Assembly (NCBI GenBank): GCA_965115885.1
Contig: OZ220479.1
Span: forward strand, 806,001-870,000
Length of the DNA: 64,000 bases
Direction of reading: 5' to 3'
Source of the DNA: BD2-11 sp965115885
GTDB lineage: Bacteria; Gemmatimonadota; Gemmatimonadetes; Longimicrobiales; Gaopeijiaceae
Shown: in pieces, positions 9,466 to 17,712 of the stretch
How the letters are laid out: each line of letters starts with the position of its first letter
Position numbering within the stretch: the stretch's first letter is position 1
Position numbers and translations under genes: made by a program
Notes under the pieces: generated by a model
The model's input: only the letters and a program-made list of their open reading frames with translations
Database searches by the model: none
What the model was told of the DNA's origin: nothing

Positions 9466-9909
9466 ATGGCGACCGATCCGAGACACGGGTACTGCGTCAC
9501 CGTCGAAGAAGGTCGATGTTCCGACGGAACTAGCTACTACACAGCGATTGCGCCGGAGTTGCCCAACTGCCTGTTTCAAGCCGACGCTCCTGAAAAGGCC
9601 AGAGAAGGTCTCCATGACGTCGTTTCGCACTTGATCGATCTGACGATCGAGCGCGGGAAGACGCCTCCGACCCCTTGGCTCGCGAGACGTGCCGCCGTCG
9701 GCGTCCGGCAAACCTCGCAGCCTTGGCCTCGGATCGAAAACCGCATCGCCGCCCAGCGCCCCGTCGTTTCCTTCGCGGACTCGAATCCTCCGCCAACTTC
9801 GGCCGACCTCGACCGTGGCCGGGACGTCGAGTGGTTGCCGGTCGGCTCGTCCGCGACGCGACCTCGCCGAGGCCGGACGGGCTTCGCGGTCTCGATCCGT
9901 CCGGGATAG
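9466..9909 (+). CDS. HicB-like antitoxin-fold protein, no HicA partner seen
   Basis: Residues 8-68 match the HicB/UPF0150 fold: a YCVTVEEG strand, then YYTAIAPELPNCLFQADAP, then EKAREGLHDVVSHLIDL and GKTPPTP. Such proteins usually neutralise the HicA mRNA-interferase toxin. The remaining 80 residues are Arg/Pro-rich and resemble no known DNA-binding tail; they may be read-through of a frameshifted end. A strong Shine-Dalgarno AAGGAGG (9451-9457) lies 8 bases before the ATG, so the start is secure. No HicA-type reading frame was found in the 110 bases before or directly after, so this is an orphan. The ribD gene follows after 14 bases. Confidence 0.65.
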   Translation: MATDPRHGYCVTVEEGRCSDGTSYYTAIAPELPNCLFQADAPEKAREGLHDVVSHLIDLTIERGKTPPTPWLARRAAVGVRQTSQPWPRIENRIAAQRPVVSFADSNPPPTSADLDRGRDVEWLPVGSSATRPRRGRTGFAVSIRPG

Positions 9910-9923
9910 GCGGAGACGCCCCC

Positions 9924-11033
9924 ATGGGCGAGCGGGTGTCGGAGGAGGACATGGGCTTCCTCGATCAGGCCGTCCGCCTAGGCCGCCGCGGCTGGGGACG
10001 GGTCTCCCCCAACCCGATGGTCGGGTGCGTGGTGGTGCGGGACGGCGCAGTGGTGGGAGAGGGGTGGCACCGGGAACTGGGGGGGCCGCACGCCGAAGCG
10101 CACGCGCTCGCCCAAGCGGGCGGGCGCGCCCGTGGCGCCACCGCGTACACCAGCCTCGAGCCGTGCGCGCACACGGGCCGCACGCCGCCCTGCACGCGCG
10201 CCATCCTCGAGGCCGGAATCGCGCGCGTGGTTTTCGGCGCGACCGATCCGGGCGCGGGGGCGGGCGGGGCCGCGGCGTTGCGCGCTGCGGGGTTGCGGGT
10301 CGACGGCCCGGCCTTCTCCCGAGCCCGGGCCGCATCGCACAACCCCGTCTTCTTCCACGCCCGGCGCTCCGAGAGCGCGGAGAGACCGTACGTCGCGCTC
10401 AAACTCGCGCTCAGCTTGGACGGCCGCATCGCGCGCGCGGGCGAACGGACCAGGATCACGGGGTCCTCCGCGCATGCGCACGTGCACCGCCTGCGCGCCG
10501 GTTTCGACGCGATCGTGGTGGGCGCGAACACCGTGAAGGTCGACGATCCTCGCCTCACTGCGCGCGGGCGTCCCAGCCCCCGCCGCGCCCCGGACCGGAT
10601 CGTGCTGGACTCGCGCGCCCGCACGCCCCCGCAGGCCCGGATGTTCGGGATCGACGGCGGCGGCCGGGCGCGCGTCTTCACCGGCGCGGACGCGCCCGCG
10701 GACCGGGTGCGGGCGCTCCGGGCGCGGGGCGCCGCCGTGCACGCCGTGTCCCGGCGCGCGGGCGGCCTCGACCTGGACGCGGCGCTCGACGTCTGTCGTC
10801 GCGAGGGGCTCGTTTCCCTCCTGTGCGAAGGAGGCGGGGCGCTCGCCGCCTCGCTCCTCCGCGGAGGACACGTTCAGCGCCTCTACCTCTTCTTCGCCGC
10901 GGTCACGCTGGGGCCCGGATCGGTTCCGGCCTTCCCCGGACTGGACGCATCGGCTTGGGAGGGATGGCGGCCCGCGCGCGCGCCGAGGGCGTTCGGGCGC
11001 GATCTTCTATGGATCCTGGACCGGGACGGCTGA
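9924..11033 (+). CDS. ribD: Bifunctional riboflavin biosynthesis deaminase/reductase
   Basis: A 369-residue two-domain enzyme for the second and third steps of riboflavin synthesis from GTP. The N-terminal cytidine-deaminase-like domain has zinc ligands H56-A-E58 and C81...C90 in PCAHTGRTPPC, with the catalytic Glu in HAE. The C-terminal reductase domain (from about residue 150, PYVALKLALSLDGRIA) has the RibD_C motifs GANTVKVDDPRLT and LLCEGGGALAASLL. The ATG at 9924 is used; ATG 9951 (MGFLDQAV) is a plausible alternative that fits the usual family start. It begins the operon ribD-ribE-ribBA-ribH-nusB. No FMN riboswitch was recognised upstream. Confidence 0.95.
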   Translation: MGERVSEEDMGFLDQAVRLGRRGWGRVSPNPMVGCVVVRDGAVVGEGWHRELGGPHAEAHALAQAGGRARGATAYTSLEPCAHTGRTPPCTRAILEAGIARVVFGATDPGAGAGGAAALRAAGLRVDGPAFSRARAASHNPVFFHARRSESAERPYVALKLALSLDGRIARAGERTRITGSSAHAHVHRLRAGFDAIVVGANTVKVDDPRLTARGRPSPRRAPDRIVLDSRARTPPQARMFGIDGGGRARVFTGADAPADRVRALRARGAAVHAVSRRAGGLDLDAALDVCRREGLVSLLCEGGGALAASLLRGGHVQRLYLFFAAVTLGPGSVPAFPGLDASAWEGWRPARAPRAFGRDLLWILDRDG

Positions 11034-11656
11034 TGTTCACCGGACTGGTGGAGGAAGTCGGGACGGTCGCCTCCGTGGCGGGGCGTCGGGAGGGTCGGCG
11101 GACGATCCTGCGCGCCCCGGGCGTTGCCTCCGGCTTGAAGGAAGGCGACTCGGTGGCGGTCGACGGGGCGTGCCTGACGGTCGCCGCCCTGACGGCCGAC
11201 GCCTTCGCCGTGGACGTGGTGCCCGCCACTTTGGACCGCACCGTCGCCGGCGCCTACCGGGCGGGAACCCGCGTCAACCTGGAGCGGGCGCTCCGCTTGG
11301 GCGACCGCTTGGGCGGTCACTTGGTGCAGGGCCACGTCGACGGGGTGGGATCGCTGGTTTCCCGCGTCGATCCCTCCCCCGAGGGCGGCGCTCGCCTTCT
11401 CACCTTCCGCATCCCCCCGGAGGTGGCTCGCGCCACTCTCCCGCAGGGCTCCATCGCCGTGAACGGCGTGAGCCTCACCGTCGGCGAGTTGCCCGCCCCC
11501 GACTTGGTGCGCATCGCGATCGTTCCCTTCACTTGGGAGCGCACCAACCTGTCGACCCTCGCTCCCGGGGCGCGCGTCAACGTCGAAGGGGACCTGATCG
11601 GGAAGTACGTGGGTAAGCTCCTGTCCGTTCGCACCCCGGATTCCCCGCAAGGCTGA
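11033..11656 (+). CDS. ribE: Riboflavin synthase, alpha chain
   Basis: A 207-residue enzyme that dismutates two molecules of 6,7-dimethyl-8-ribityllumazine to riboflavin. The start MFTGLVEEVGTV is family-defining. Two homologous lumazine-binding barrels follow: the first with VDGACLTVAAL and DVVPATLDRT, the second beginning near GDRLGGHLVQGHVDGVG and containing VNGVSLTVGEL and VPFTWERTNL. Length is normal. Start and ribD stop share one base (TGATG at 11031-11035). ribBA follows after 7 bases. Confidence 0.96.
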   Translation: MFTGLVEEVGTVASVAGRREGRRTILRAPGVASGLKEGDSVAVDGACLTVAALTADAFAVDVVPATLDRTVAGAYRAGTRVNLERALRLGDRLGGHLVQGHVDGVGSLVSRVDPSPEGGARLLTFRIPPEVARATLPQGSIAVNGVSLTVGELPAPDLVRIAIVPFTWERTNLSTLAPGARVNVEGDLIGKYVGKLLSVRTPDSPQG

Positions 11657-11663
11657 AAGCCCC

Positions 11664-12863
11664 GTGCCGCACTCCCGCGTGGAAGCTGCCGTCCGCGACG
11701 TTCGCGAAGGCAGGATGGTCATCGTCGCCGACGACGAGAACCGGGAGAACGAGGGCGACTTGGTGTGCGCGGCGGCGGCCGCCACCCCCGCGGCCGTCAA
11801 CTTCATGATCAAGCACGCGCGCGGCCTCGTCTGCGTGGCGCTCACGCGCGAGCGGGCCGGCGAACTCGGCCTTCCGCCCATGACCGAGGACAACACCGAT
11901 CCCCACGGCACCGCCTTCACTGTCTCGGTGGACGCGCACCGCAGGTTCGGGGTGACCACCGGCATCAGCGCCTTCGACCGCGCCAAGACCATCGAGGTGC
12001 TGATCGACCCCGCGACCCGCCCGGACGACTTGCGCCGGCCCGGCCACGTCTTTCCCCTGCGCGCCGTCCCCGGCGGGGTGCTGCGCCGGGTGGGGCAGAC
12101 GGAAGCCTCGGTGGATCTGGCCCGCCTCGCCGGATTCGAGCCCGCGGGCGTCATCTGCGAGATTCTGCGCAAGGACGGCTCCATGGCGCGCCGTCCCCAA
12201 CTGGAGCGGTTCGCCCGCGAACACGACCTGCGCTTCATCACCGTGGCCGATCTGGTGGCCTATCGACTGGCGAAGGAGCGTCTGGTGGAACGGGTGGCCA
12301 CCGCCCGCCTCCCCACCGTCGCCGGTCGATTCGACGTCATCGGCTACCGGAGCCCGCTGGACGACCGCGAGCACGTGGCCTTGGTGAAGGGGGAGATCGA
12401 CGGCGCGGCGGACGTGCTGGTGCGCATGCATTCCGAGTGTCTCACCGGAGACGTCTTCGGTTCGGTGCGCTGCGACTGCGGCCAACAGCTGCGCGCCGCG
12501 ATGTCCCAAGTCCGGGAAGAGGGGCGCGGGGCCATCGTCTATCTGAAGCAGGAGGGCAGGGGGATCGGCCTGCACAACAAGCTCAAGGCCTATCAGCTCC
12601 AGGACGACGGCCAGGACACCGTCGAGGCCAACCGCACCCTCGGCTTCGATCCCGACCTGCGCGACTACGGCATCGGCGCGCAGATTCTGCTCGATCTCGG
12701 GCTCAGCTCGATCCGCCTGCTCACCAACAACCCTCGCAAGATCGTCGGTCTGGAGGGATACGGGTTGCGGGTGACCGGGCGGGTGCCGCTCCGAATCGAG
12801 CCGTCCGACTTCAACGAGCGCTATCTCGACGCCAAACGCGCGAAGCTCGGCCACCTGATCTGA
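11664..12863 (+). CDS. ribBA: Bifunctional DHBP synthase / GTP cyclohydrolase II
   Basis: A 399-residue fusion that supplies both precursors of the riboflavin pathway. The N-terminal half (1-200) makes 3,4-dihydroxy-2-butanone 4-phosphate from ribulose 5-phosphate, with motifs VIVADDENRENEGDL, DRAKTIEVLIDP and GHVFPLRA. The C-terminal half (205-399) opens GTP; its zinc Cys residues are C259, C270 and C272 in HSECLTGDVFGSVRCDCG, followed by YLKQEGRGIGL and LTNNPRKIVGLEGYGL. Start is GTG 11664. Both halves look intact. The gene sits between ribE and ribH; a C-only run lies in the gap before ribH. Confidence 0.96.
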   Translation: MPHSRVEAAVRDVREGRMVIVADDENRENEGDLVCAAAAATPAAVNFMIKHARGLVCVALTRERAGELGLPPMTEDNTDPHGTAFTVSVDAHRRFGVTTGISAFDRAKTIEVLIDPATRPDDLRRPGHVFPLRAVPGGVLRRVGQTEASVDLARLAGFEPAGVICEILRKDGSMARRPQLERFAREHDLRFITVADLVAYRLAKERLVERVATARLPTVAGRFDVIGYRSPLDDREHVALVKGEIDGAADVLVRMHSECLTGDVFGSVRCDCGQQLRAAMSQVREEGRGAIVYLKQEGRGIGLHNKLKAYQLQDDGQDTVEANRTLGFDPDLRDYGIGAQILLDLGLSSIRLLTNNPRKIVGLEGYGLRVTGRVPLRIEPSDFNERYLDAKRAKLGHLI

Positions 12864-12908
12864 TCCGGGCGCCGCGCGCGTTCGACCTCGGGTCGCGACC
12901 CTCTCCCT

Positions 12909-12923
12909 CCCCCCCCCCCCCCC
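12909..12923. repeat. Run of 15 C residues between ribBA and ribH
   Basis: The 75-base gap between the ribBA stop and the ribH start contains an uninterrupted tract of 15 C on the + strand, about 16 bases before the ribH ATG. Such tracts are prone to slippage in replication and in sequencing. It lies outside coding sequence and close to where the ribH ribosome-binding site would be. Confidence 0.9.
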
Positions 12924-12938
12924 AGCCGGAAACGGCGG

Positions 12939-13454
12939 ATGACCGGTTCCAACGTCTTCAGCGCCTCTCTGGACGGTTCGGGCAGGCGGTTCGCCGTGCT
13001 CGTCGCCCGCTTCAATCCGGAGATCGCCGACAGCCTGCTCGCCGGAGCGCTGGCACGCTTGGTCGAACACGGCGTCGCCCCGGAGGACGTCGACGTCCTC
13101 CGGGTCCCGGGCGCCTGGGAGCTTCCCCAGACCGCGGCCCGTCTGGTGCGCAACGCGGCCCATCACGGCGTCATCGCGCTGGGATGCGTCGTCCGCGGCG
13201 AGACGGCGCACTTCGACTACGTGGCGGGGGAGGCGTCGCGCGGACTCGGCGCGGTCGCGCGCGCATCGGAGATCCCCGTCGTCTTCGGCGTGCTGACCAC
13301 CGACACCCTCGAGCAGGCCGAGCGTCGCGCCGATCCGAAGGGAATGGACAAGGGCGGGGAGGCGGCGTCGGCCGCCGTCGAGATGCTGCTGCTGTCCGAG
13401 CGGCTCGCGCGGGAGGCCGCGGCCGACGACGGCCGCCGCCGCCGGCGTGCCTGA
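12939..13454 (+). CDS. ribH: 6,7-dimethyl-8-ribityllumazine synthase
   Basis: A 171-residue enzyme joining the RibA and RibB branch products to form lumazine, the substrate of RibE. Signature motifs are present: ARFNPEIADSLLAGAL, VLRVPGAWELPQTA, GCVVRGETAHFDYV and VFGVLTTDTLEQA. The C-terminus has an Arg-rich extension (DDGRRRRRA) beyond the usual end. The protein normally assembles as a 5- or 60-subunit shell. No strong Shine-Dalgarno precedes ATG 12939; the upstream gap is dominated by the C run. nusB starts 12 bases downstream, a pairing common in bacteria. Confidence 0.95.
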   Translation: MTGSNVFSASLDGSGRRFAVLVARFNPEIADSLLAGALARLVEHGVAPEDVDVLRVPGAWELPQTAARLVRNAAHHGVIALGCVVRGETAHFDYVAGEASRGLGAVARASEIPVVFGVLTTDTLEQAERRADPKGMDKGGEAASAAVEMLLLSERLAREAAADDGRRRRRA

Positions 13455-13466
13455 AGGGCTGCGGTC

Positions 13467-13910
13467 GTGGACAAGCGATTCCGTCGCGCCCGCACCCGTG
13501 CGCGAGCGTGGGCGCTCCAGGTGCTCTACCGCTGGGAGGCGGCGGAGAGCGGGACGGTCCTGGACGCACTCGAGACCACGCTGGCCAACCGGCGGGTGGC
13601 GCCCGAACGCCGAGCCCACTTGGCGCGGGTGGTGCGGACGTTCGCCGGACGCGAGGAGGAGGTGCGCGCGGCGATCGGGCAGGCGCTGGACAACTGGCGG
13701 CTCGAACGGCTCGCCCGGGTGGACCGTTGCGTCCTGTTCCTGTCGGTGACCGAGATGCTCTTCGTGGACGGCGTTCCGCCCGCGGTGGCGATCCAAGAAG
13801 GGGTTCGACTGGCGCAACGCTACGGCAGCGACCGTTCGGACCGTTTCGTGAACGGCGTTCTGGACGCGGTCCTGAAGGCGCGCCCGCCCGCCCGCCGGCG
13901 TCGCCCGTAG
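13467..13910 (+). CDS. nusB: Transcription antitermination factor NusB
   Basis: A 147-residue all-helical protein. It carries the typical N-terminal ARTRARAWALQVLYRWE, the central LERLARVDRCVLFLSVTEML and the C-terminal VPPAVAIQEGVRLAQRY and FVNGVLDAVL motifs. NusB binds boxA RNA with NusE (S10) and supports antitermination on rRNA operons. Start is GTG 13467. It is the last gene of the riboflavin operon, as in many bacteria where ribH-nusB are neighbours. Confidence 0.95.
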   Translation: MDKRFRRARTRARAWALQVLYRWEAAESGTVLDALETTLANRRVAPERRAHLARVVRTFAGREEEVRAAIGQALDNWRLERLARVDRCVLFLSVTEMLFVDGVPPAVAIQEGVRLAQRYGSDRSDRFVNGVLDAVLKARPPARRRRP

Positions 13911-13980
13911 ACCTGGAGCGCGGTTTCCGTCTACCTTCGTCGGGCCGAAACCAGAAACCCGAACCGGAATCCGGAGTGAA

Positions 13981-14289
13981 ATGGACATTGCCGTGAACAC
14001 GGTCGCCCGCCACTGCGACGTGCCCGACTTCGTGACCGGGCGGGCCAACCGGAAGATCGCGAAGCTCGTCCGCTTCGAGCCGCGTCTGACCTCCGCCAAG
14101 ATCGTGTTCCATACCGAACGCCACCTTCACCGCGTGGAGGCCGTGCTCTCGCTCAAGGGAGACGAGCCCGTCGTCGCCCGGGGCGAGGCGGGCGACTTCG
14201 TGACCGCGCTCGACCAGGCGGCGGATCGCCTGGGCAGGATCCTGCGCCGCCGCCGGGACCAGTTGGTGGAGCGCCGAGCCGACCGATGA
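13981..14289 (+). CDS. hpf: Short ribosome hibernation-promoting factor (HPF/RaiA family)
   Basis: A 102-residue protein with the HPF beta-alpha fold: VNTVARHCDVPDFVTGRANRKIAKLVRF, a strand SAKIVFHTERHLHRVEAVL and a C-terminal basic helix DFVTALDQAADRLGRILRRRRDQL. These proteins bind the 30S decoding centre and silence ribosomes in stationary phase. It is the short form without the long-HPF C-terminal dimerisation domain. The Shine-Dalgarno-like GGAG lies 4-5 bases before the ATG. Its stop overlaps the metK start by four bases. Confidence 0.85.
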   Translation: MDIAVNTVARHCDVPDFVTGRANRKIAKLVRFEPRLTSAKIVFHTERHLHRVEAVLSLKGDEPVVARGEAGDFVTALDQAADRLGRILRRRRDQLVERRADR

Positions 14290-15518
14290 CCGTTCCGGAC
14301 AGGGCTCCGAACGCGAGTCGCCCGCAGCCGCGATTCCTCACCTCCGAATCGGTCACCGGAGGACATCCCGACAAGCTTGCCGACCGGATCTCCGACGAGA
14401 TCCTCGACCACATCCTTGCGCAGGATCCCCATGCCCGGGTGGCGTGCGAGACCCTGGTCACGACCGATTTCGCGCTGGTCGCCGGGGAGATCACGACCGA
14501 CGCCGACGATTCCGACTACGAGAAGATCGTCCGCGAGACGATCCTCGACGTCGGCTACACCTGCCGCGCGTACGGCATCGACGGGCGCAGCTGCGAAGTG
14601 GAATTGAGGATCGATCCCCAGTCGCGCGACATCGACGCCGCGGTGAACGAATCCGGGGCGGGCGACCAAGGGCTCATGTTCGGCTACGCCACCGACGAGA
14701 CCGACGAACTGATGCCCGCCCCCGTCCTCTTGGCCCACCGGCTCGCCCGCCGGCTCGCCCGGGTGCGCGAATCGGGGTTGCTGGAGTGGTTGCGGCCCGA
14801 CGGAAAGACCCAAGTGACCATGGAGTACGACGACCGCGGAAAGCCCGTGCGCGTCGTCGCCGTCGTGGTCAGCGCCCAGCACCACGAAGACGGCGTCGAC
14901 GACCGGATCCGGAAGAAAGCGATCGAAGAGGAGGTGATCGAACCCGTGCTCTCCGCCTCCGACTTCGAGTGGAGGGAGTGCGAAAAGTACATCAATCCCT
15001 CCGGTCGGTTCGTGACCGGCGGGCCTCGAGGGGACGTGGGCCTCACCGGCCGCAAGATCATCGTCGACACCTACGGGGGCGCCGCCCGCCACGGAGGCGG
15101 GGCGTTCAGCGGCAAGGACGCCACCAAGGTCGACCGGTCCGGCGCCTACGCCGCACGCTGGGCCGCCCGAAACGTGGTCGACGCCGGCATCGCGCGCCGT
15201 TGCGAGATCCAATTGGCCTACGTCATCGGCGGGACGCGGCCGGTCTCGGTGGCGGTCGACACCTTCGGAACGGCGAAGGACGGGATGCCGGACGAGTCCG
15301 TAAGAAAGGCGGTCGAGGAAGTGTTCGACTTTCGTCCTCGGGCCATCATCGAGCAGCTGGGCCTGCGTCGCCCCGTTTTCGCCCCCACCGCGGTCTACGG
15401 CCATTTCGGCCGCTGTCCCGACACGCGTTGGAAGGACGGATCCGAGATCGAGCTGTTCCGCTGGGAGACCGACCGGACCGAGGAGCTGAAGGCGGCCCTC
15501 GAGCTCCAGCTCCGATAA
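14286..15518 (+). CDS. metK: S-adenosylmethionine synthetase
   Basis: A 410-residue cytoplasmic enzyme making SAM from methionine and ATP. Motifs include SESVTGGHPDKLADRISD (His27, Asp29, Lys30), the signature GAGDQGLMFGYA and the glycine-rich GGGAFSGKDATKVDRSGAY. Length is slightly above the usual 385-395 because of an N-terminal extension (MTVPDRAPNASRPQP). The ATG overlaps the hpf stop (ATGA). ahcY lies 145 bases downstream, so SAM synthesis and SAH recycling genes are adjacent, with a strong hairpin between them. Confidence 0.96.
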   Translation: MTVPDRAPNASRPQPRFLTSESVTGGHPDKLADRISDEILDHILAQDPHARVACETLVTTDFALVAGEITTDADDSDYEKIVRETILDVGYTCRAYGIDGRSCEVELRIDPQSRDIDAAVNESGAGDQGLMFGYATDETDELMPAPVLLAHRLARRLARVRESGLLEWLRPDGKTQVTMEYDDRGKPVRVVAVVVSAQHHEDGVDDRIRKKAIEEEVIEPVLSASDFEWRECEKYINPSGRFVTGGPRGDVGLTGRKIIVDTYGGAARHGGGAFSGKDATKVDRSGAYAARWAARNVVDAGIARRCEIQLAYVIGGTRPVSVAVDTFGTAKDGMPDESVRKAVEEVFDFRPRAIIEQLGLRRPVFAPTAVYGHFGRCPDTRWKDGSEIELFRWETDRTEELKAALELQLR

Positions 15519-15575
15519 CTCCCGCGCGTCCCGGTCTCGCACGCCGGAACTTCGCCCGCGAGCGGGGGTCCCAAT

Positions 15576-15605
15576 GCCTCCGGCGAGACGCGTCCCGCCG
15601 GAGGC
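15576..15605 (+). promoter_or_regulatory. Perfect 10-bp hairpin in the metK-ahcY gap
   Basis: Arms GCCTCCGGCG and CGCCGGAGGC are exact reverse complements around a 10-base loop. The hairpin lies 57 bases after the metK stop and 58 bases before the ahcY ATG. No T-run follows, so it could be a processing site, a weak terminator or a structured leader element. It does not match the SAH- or SAM-riboswitch consensus as far as I can tell by eye. Confidence 0.45.
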
Positions 15606-15663
15606 CCGCCCGGAGCGCGGGCGCGTCGTTTCGTTTCCTGCCGGACGCGAACCCTCGAGTCGA

Positions 15664-17115
15664 ATGCCCAGCACGCTAGCCGAAGTCCACCCGTCCCGTC
15701 CCGCCGCCGCGCGGCCGTCCTTCAAAGTGAAGGACTTGGGTCTCGCCGAATGGGGTCGGCAGGAGATCGAACTGGCCCGCGGCGAGATGCCGGGGCTGAT
15801 GGCGTTGCGCGAGGAGTTCGTCGGCGCCAAGCCCCTCGCCGGCGCCCGCGTTTCCGGGTCCCTGCACATGACCATCCAGACCGCCGTGCTCATCGAGACC
15901 CTGGTGGAACTGGGCGCGCAGGTGCGCTGGGCGTCCTGCAACGTCTTCTCCACCCAGGACCACGCCGCCGCCGCCATGGCCGACGCGGGCGTGCCCGTCT
16001 TCGCGTGGAAGGGCGAGACGCTGGAAGAGTACTGGTGGTGCACCTGGATGGCTCTCGCGCACCCCGGGGGCGGTCCCGATCTGATCGTCGACGACGGGGG
16101 CGACGCCACGCTCCTCGTCCACCGGGGGGTCGAACGCGAGCTGGAGGCGGAAGCCGGAGCCGCGCGCGTTCCCGGAGCTTCCGAGGAGGAGGAGGAGATC
16201 GGCCGGTTGCTGGACAGGGTGCTCGCCGAGGATCCGCGCTTCTGGAGGGAGCTGGCGGCCGGTGTGCGGGGCGTGAGCGAGGAGACCACCACCGGGGTGC
16301 ACCGGCTCTACCGCATGGCCGAGAAGGGCACCCTCCTGTTCCCGGCCATCAACGTCAACGATTCGGTCACCAAGTCCAAGTTCGACAACCTGTACGGGTG
16401 CCGGGAGTCGTTGGTGGACGGCATCAAGCGCGCCACCGACGTCATGGTGGCGGGCAAGAAGTGCGTCGTTCTCGGGTACGGCGACGTCGGCAAGGGCTGC
16501 GTGCAGGCCTTCGCCGGGCTCGGCGCCTCGATCCACGTCACCGAGGTCGACCCCATCAACGCCCTTCAGGCGGCCATGGAGGGCCATCGGGTGGTCGCCA
16601 TGGACGAGGCCTGCGCCTTCGGCGACATCTTCGTCTCCGCCACCGGCAACGTCTCCGTCGTCACCCGCGAACACATGGACCGCATGAAGGACGGGGCCAT
16701 CGTCTGCAACATCGGCCACTTCGACTCCGAAATCGAGGTGGCCCGGCTGGCGGACCTGGAGTGGACCGAGATCAAGCCTCAAGTCGACAAGATCACCTGG
16801 CCGGACGGCAAGAGCGTCGTGCTGCTCGCGCGCGGCCGGTTGGTGAACCTGGGGTGCGCCACCGGTCATCCCAGCTTCGTCATGAGCGCCAGCTTCACCA
16901 ACCAGTGCATGGCGCAGATCGAGCTCTGGAAGAAGCGCGGGACCGGGGAGCACGGGAAGCGGGTCCACGTCCTGCCCAAGATTCTGGACGAGAAGGTCGC
17001 GCGGCTGCATCTGGACAAGCTGGGAGCGCGGCTGACGACGCTCACCCCGGAGCAGGCGGACTACATCGACGTGCCGGTCGGAGGCCCCTACAAGCCCGAC
17101 CACTACCGCTACTAG
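15664..17115 (+). CDS. ahcY: S-adenosylhomocysteine hydrolase
   Basis: A 483-residue NAD-dependent enzyme splitting SAH into homocysteine and adenosine, which relieves product inhibition of methyltransferases. Key motifs: VSGSLHMTIQTAVLIETL, CNVFSTQDHAAAA, NDSVTKSKFDNLYGCRESL and the NAD site GYGDVGKGC (G271 onward), with the family's C-terminal tail GGPYKPDHYRY. I chose ATG 15664 rather than an in-frame ATG at 15574, because the latter falls inside a strong hairpin and the added residues are not family-like. It directly follows metK and is followed by a small inverted repeat. Confidence 0.96.
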   Translation: MPSTLAEVHPSRPAAARPSFKVKDLGLAEWGRQEIELARGEMPGLMALREEFVGAKPLAGARVSGSLHMTIQTAVLIETLVELGAQVRWASCNVFSTQDHAAAAMADAGVPVFAWKGETLEEYWWCTWMALAHPGGGPDLIVDDGGDATLLVHRGVERELEAEAGAARVPGASEEEEEIGRLLDRVLAEDPRFWRELAAGVRGVSEETTTGVHRLYRMAEKGTLLFPAINVNDSVTKSKFDNLYGCRESLVDGIKRATDVMVAGKKCVVLGYGDVGKGCVQAFAGLGASIHVTEVDPINALQAAMEGHRVVAMDEACAFGDIFVSATGNVSVVTREHMDRMKDGAIVCNIGHFDSEIEVARLADLEWTEIKPQVDKITWPDGKSVVLLARGRLVNLGCATGHPSFVMSASFTNQCMAQIELWKKRGTGEHGKRVHVLPKILDEKVARLHLDKLGARLTTLTPEQADYIDVPVGGPYKPDHYRY

Positions 17116-17125
17116 CGGGCCGGAG

Positions 17126-17141
17126 GGCAGGCGTGCCTGCC
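17126..17141 (+). terminator. Short inverted repeat after ahcY
   Basis: GGCAGGC and GCCTGCC are perfect 7-base arms with a two-base centre, 11 bases after the ahcY stop. No T-run follows. It could reduce read-through into the nuclease gene. Confidence 0.35.
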
Positions 17142-17190
17142 GCGGCGGTCCGCTGCGAGCCGGCGGGGTAGCGTCCCGCGAGGAGGAACG

Positions 17191-17712
17191 TTGGTCGAGG
17201 TCAGGGTGCAGAGCCTGGGGCTGGACCCCGCGTCCAACACGCCCGTCGTGATCCTTCGGGAAATCGAGGGCAAGCGGGTGCTCCCGATCTGGATCGGTCC
17301 GGGGGAGGCCAGCTCCATCGCCATGGAGCTGGCCAGCATGAAGTTCAGCCGACCGCTCACCCACGACCTCATCGCTTCCGTGATCGAGGGGCTCGGCGGC
17401 ATCCTGACGCGAGTGCTCATCACCCGCGTTCTCGACAAGACCTTCTACGCCGAGCTGGTCGTGCAACGGAACGGCGACATGGTCGCCATCGACGCGCGGC
17501 CCTCGGACTCGATCGCGGTCGCGCTCCGGACCCGGGCGCGCATCTTCGCCCAAGAGGATCTCCTCCACGCGACCTCGGTCGAGGTCGTCGACCAGGAGGA
17601 CGCGGACGGAGGGGGAGGGGGAGGGGAGACTCCGCCGGGGATGGACGCGGAGGAGTTGCAGGAACACCTGCGCAAGCTGCACCCCGAGGATTTTGGCCGC
17701 TTCACGCCCTGA
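17191..17712 (+). CDS. Bifunctional nuclease family protein (DUF151)
   Basis: A 173-residue protein of the DUF151 / bifunctional nuclease family. Motifs are RVLPIWIGPGEASSIAMEL, RPLTHDLIASVIEGLGG and AIDARPSDSIAVALR. Some members cut RNA and DNA in vitro; the role in bacteria is not well defined. A Gly-rich linker (about residues 135-145) joins a short C-terminal helix MDAEELQEHLRKLHPEDFGRF that may mediate contacts. The TTG start at 17191 is supported by AGGAGG at 17181-17186. It overlaps the next frame by 20 bases. Confidence 0.85.
   Translation: MVEVRVQSLGLDPASNTPVVILREIEGKRVLPIWIGPGEASSIAMELASMKFSRPLTHDLIASVIEGLGGILTRVLITRVLDKTFYAELVVQRNGDMVAIDARPSDSIAVALRTRARIFAQEDLLHATSVEVVDQEDADGGGGGGETPPGMDAEELQEHLRKLHPEDFGRFTP

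Noticed and set aside
9354..9923. FMN riboswitch before ribD
   Set aside because: None of the conserved FMN-aptamer segments is recognisable, and a HicB-like gene occupies most of the region.
15519..15663. SAH or SAM riboswitch before ahcY
   Set aside because: A strong hairpin exists, but I could not match the conserved core of known SAM/SAH riboswitch classes.
15574..15663. Earlier start for ahcY at 15574
   Set aside because: The added residues are not family-like and the codon lies inside a perfect hairpin.
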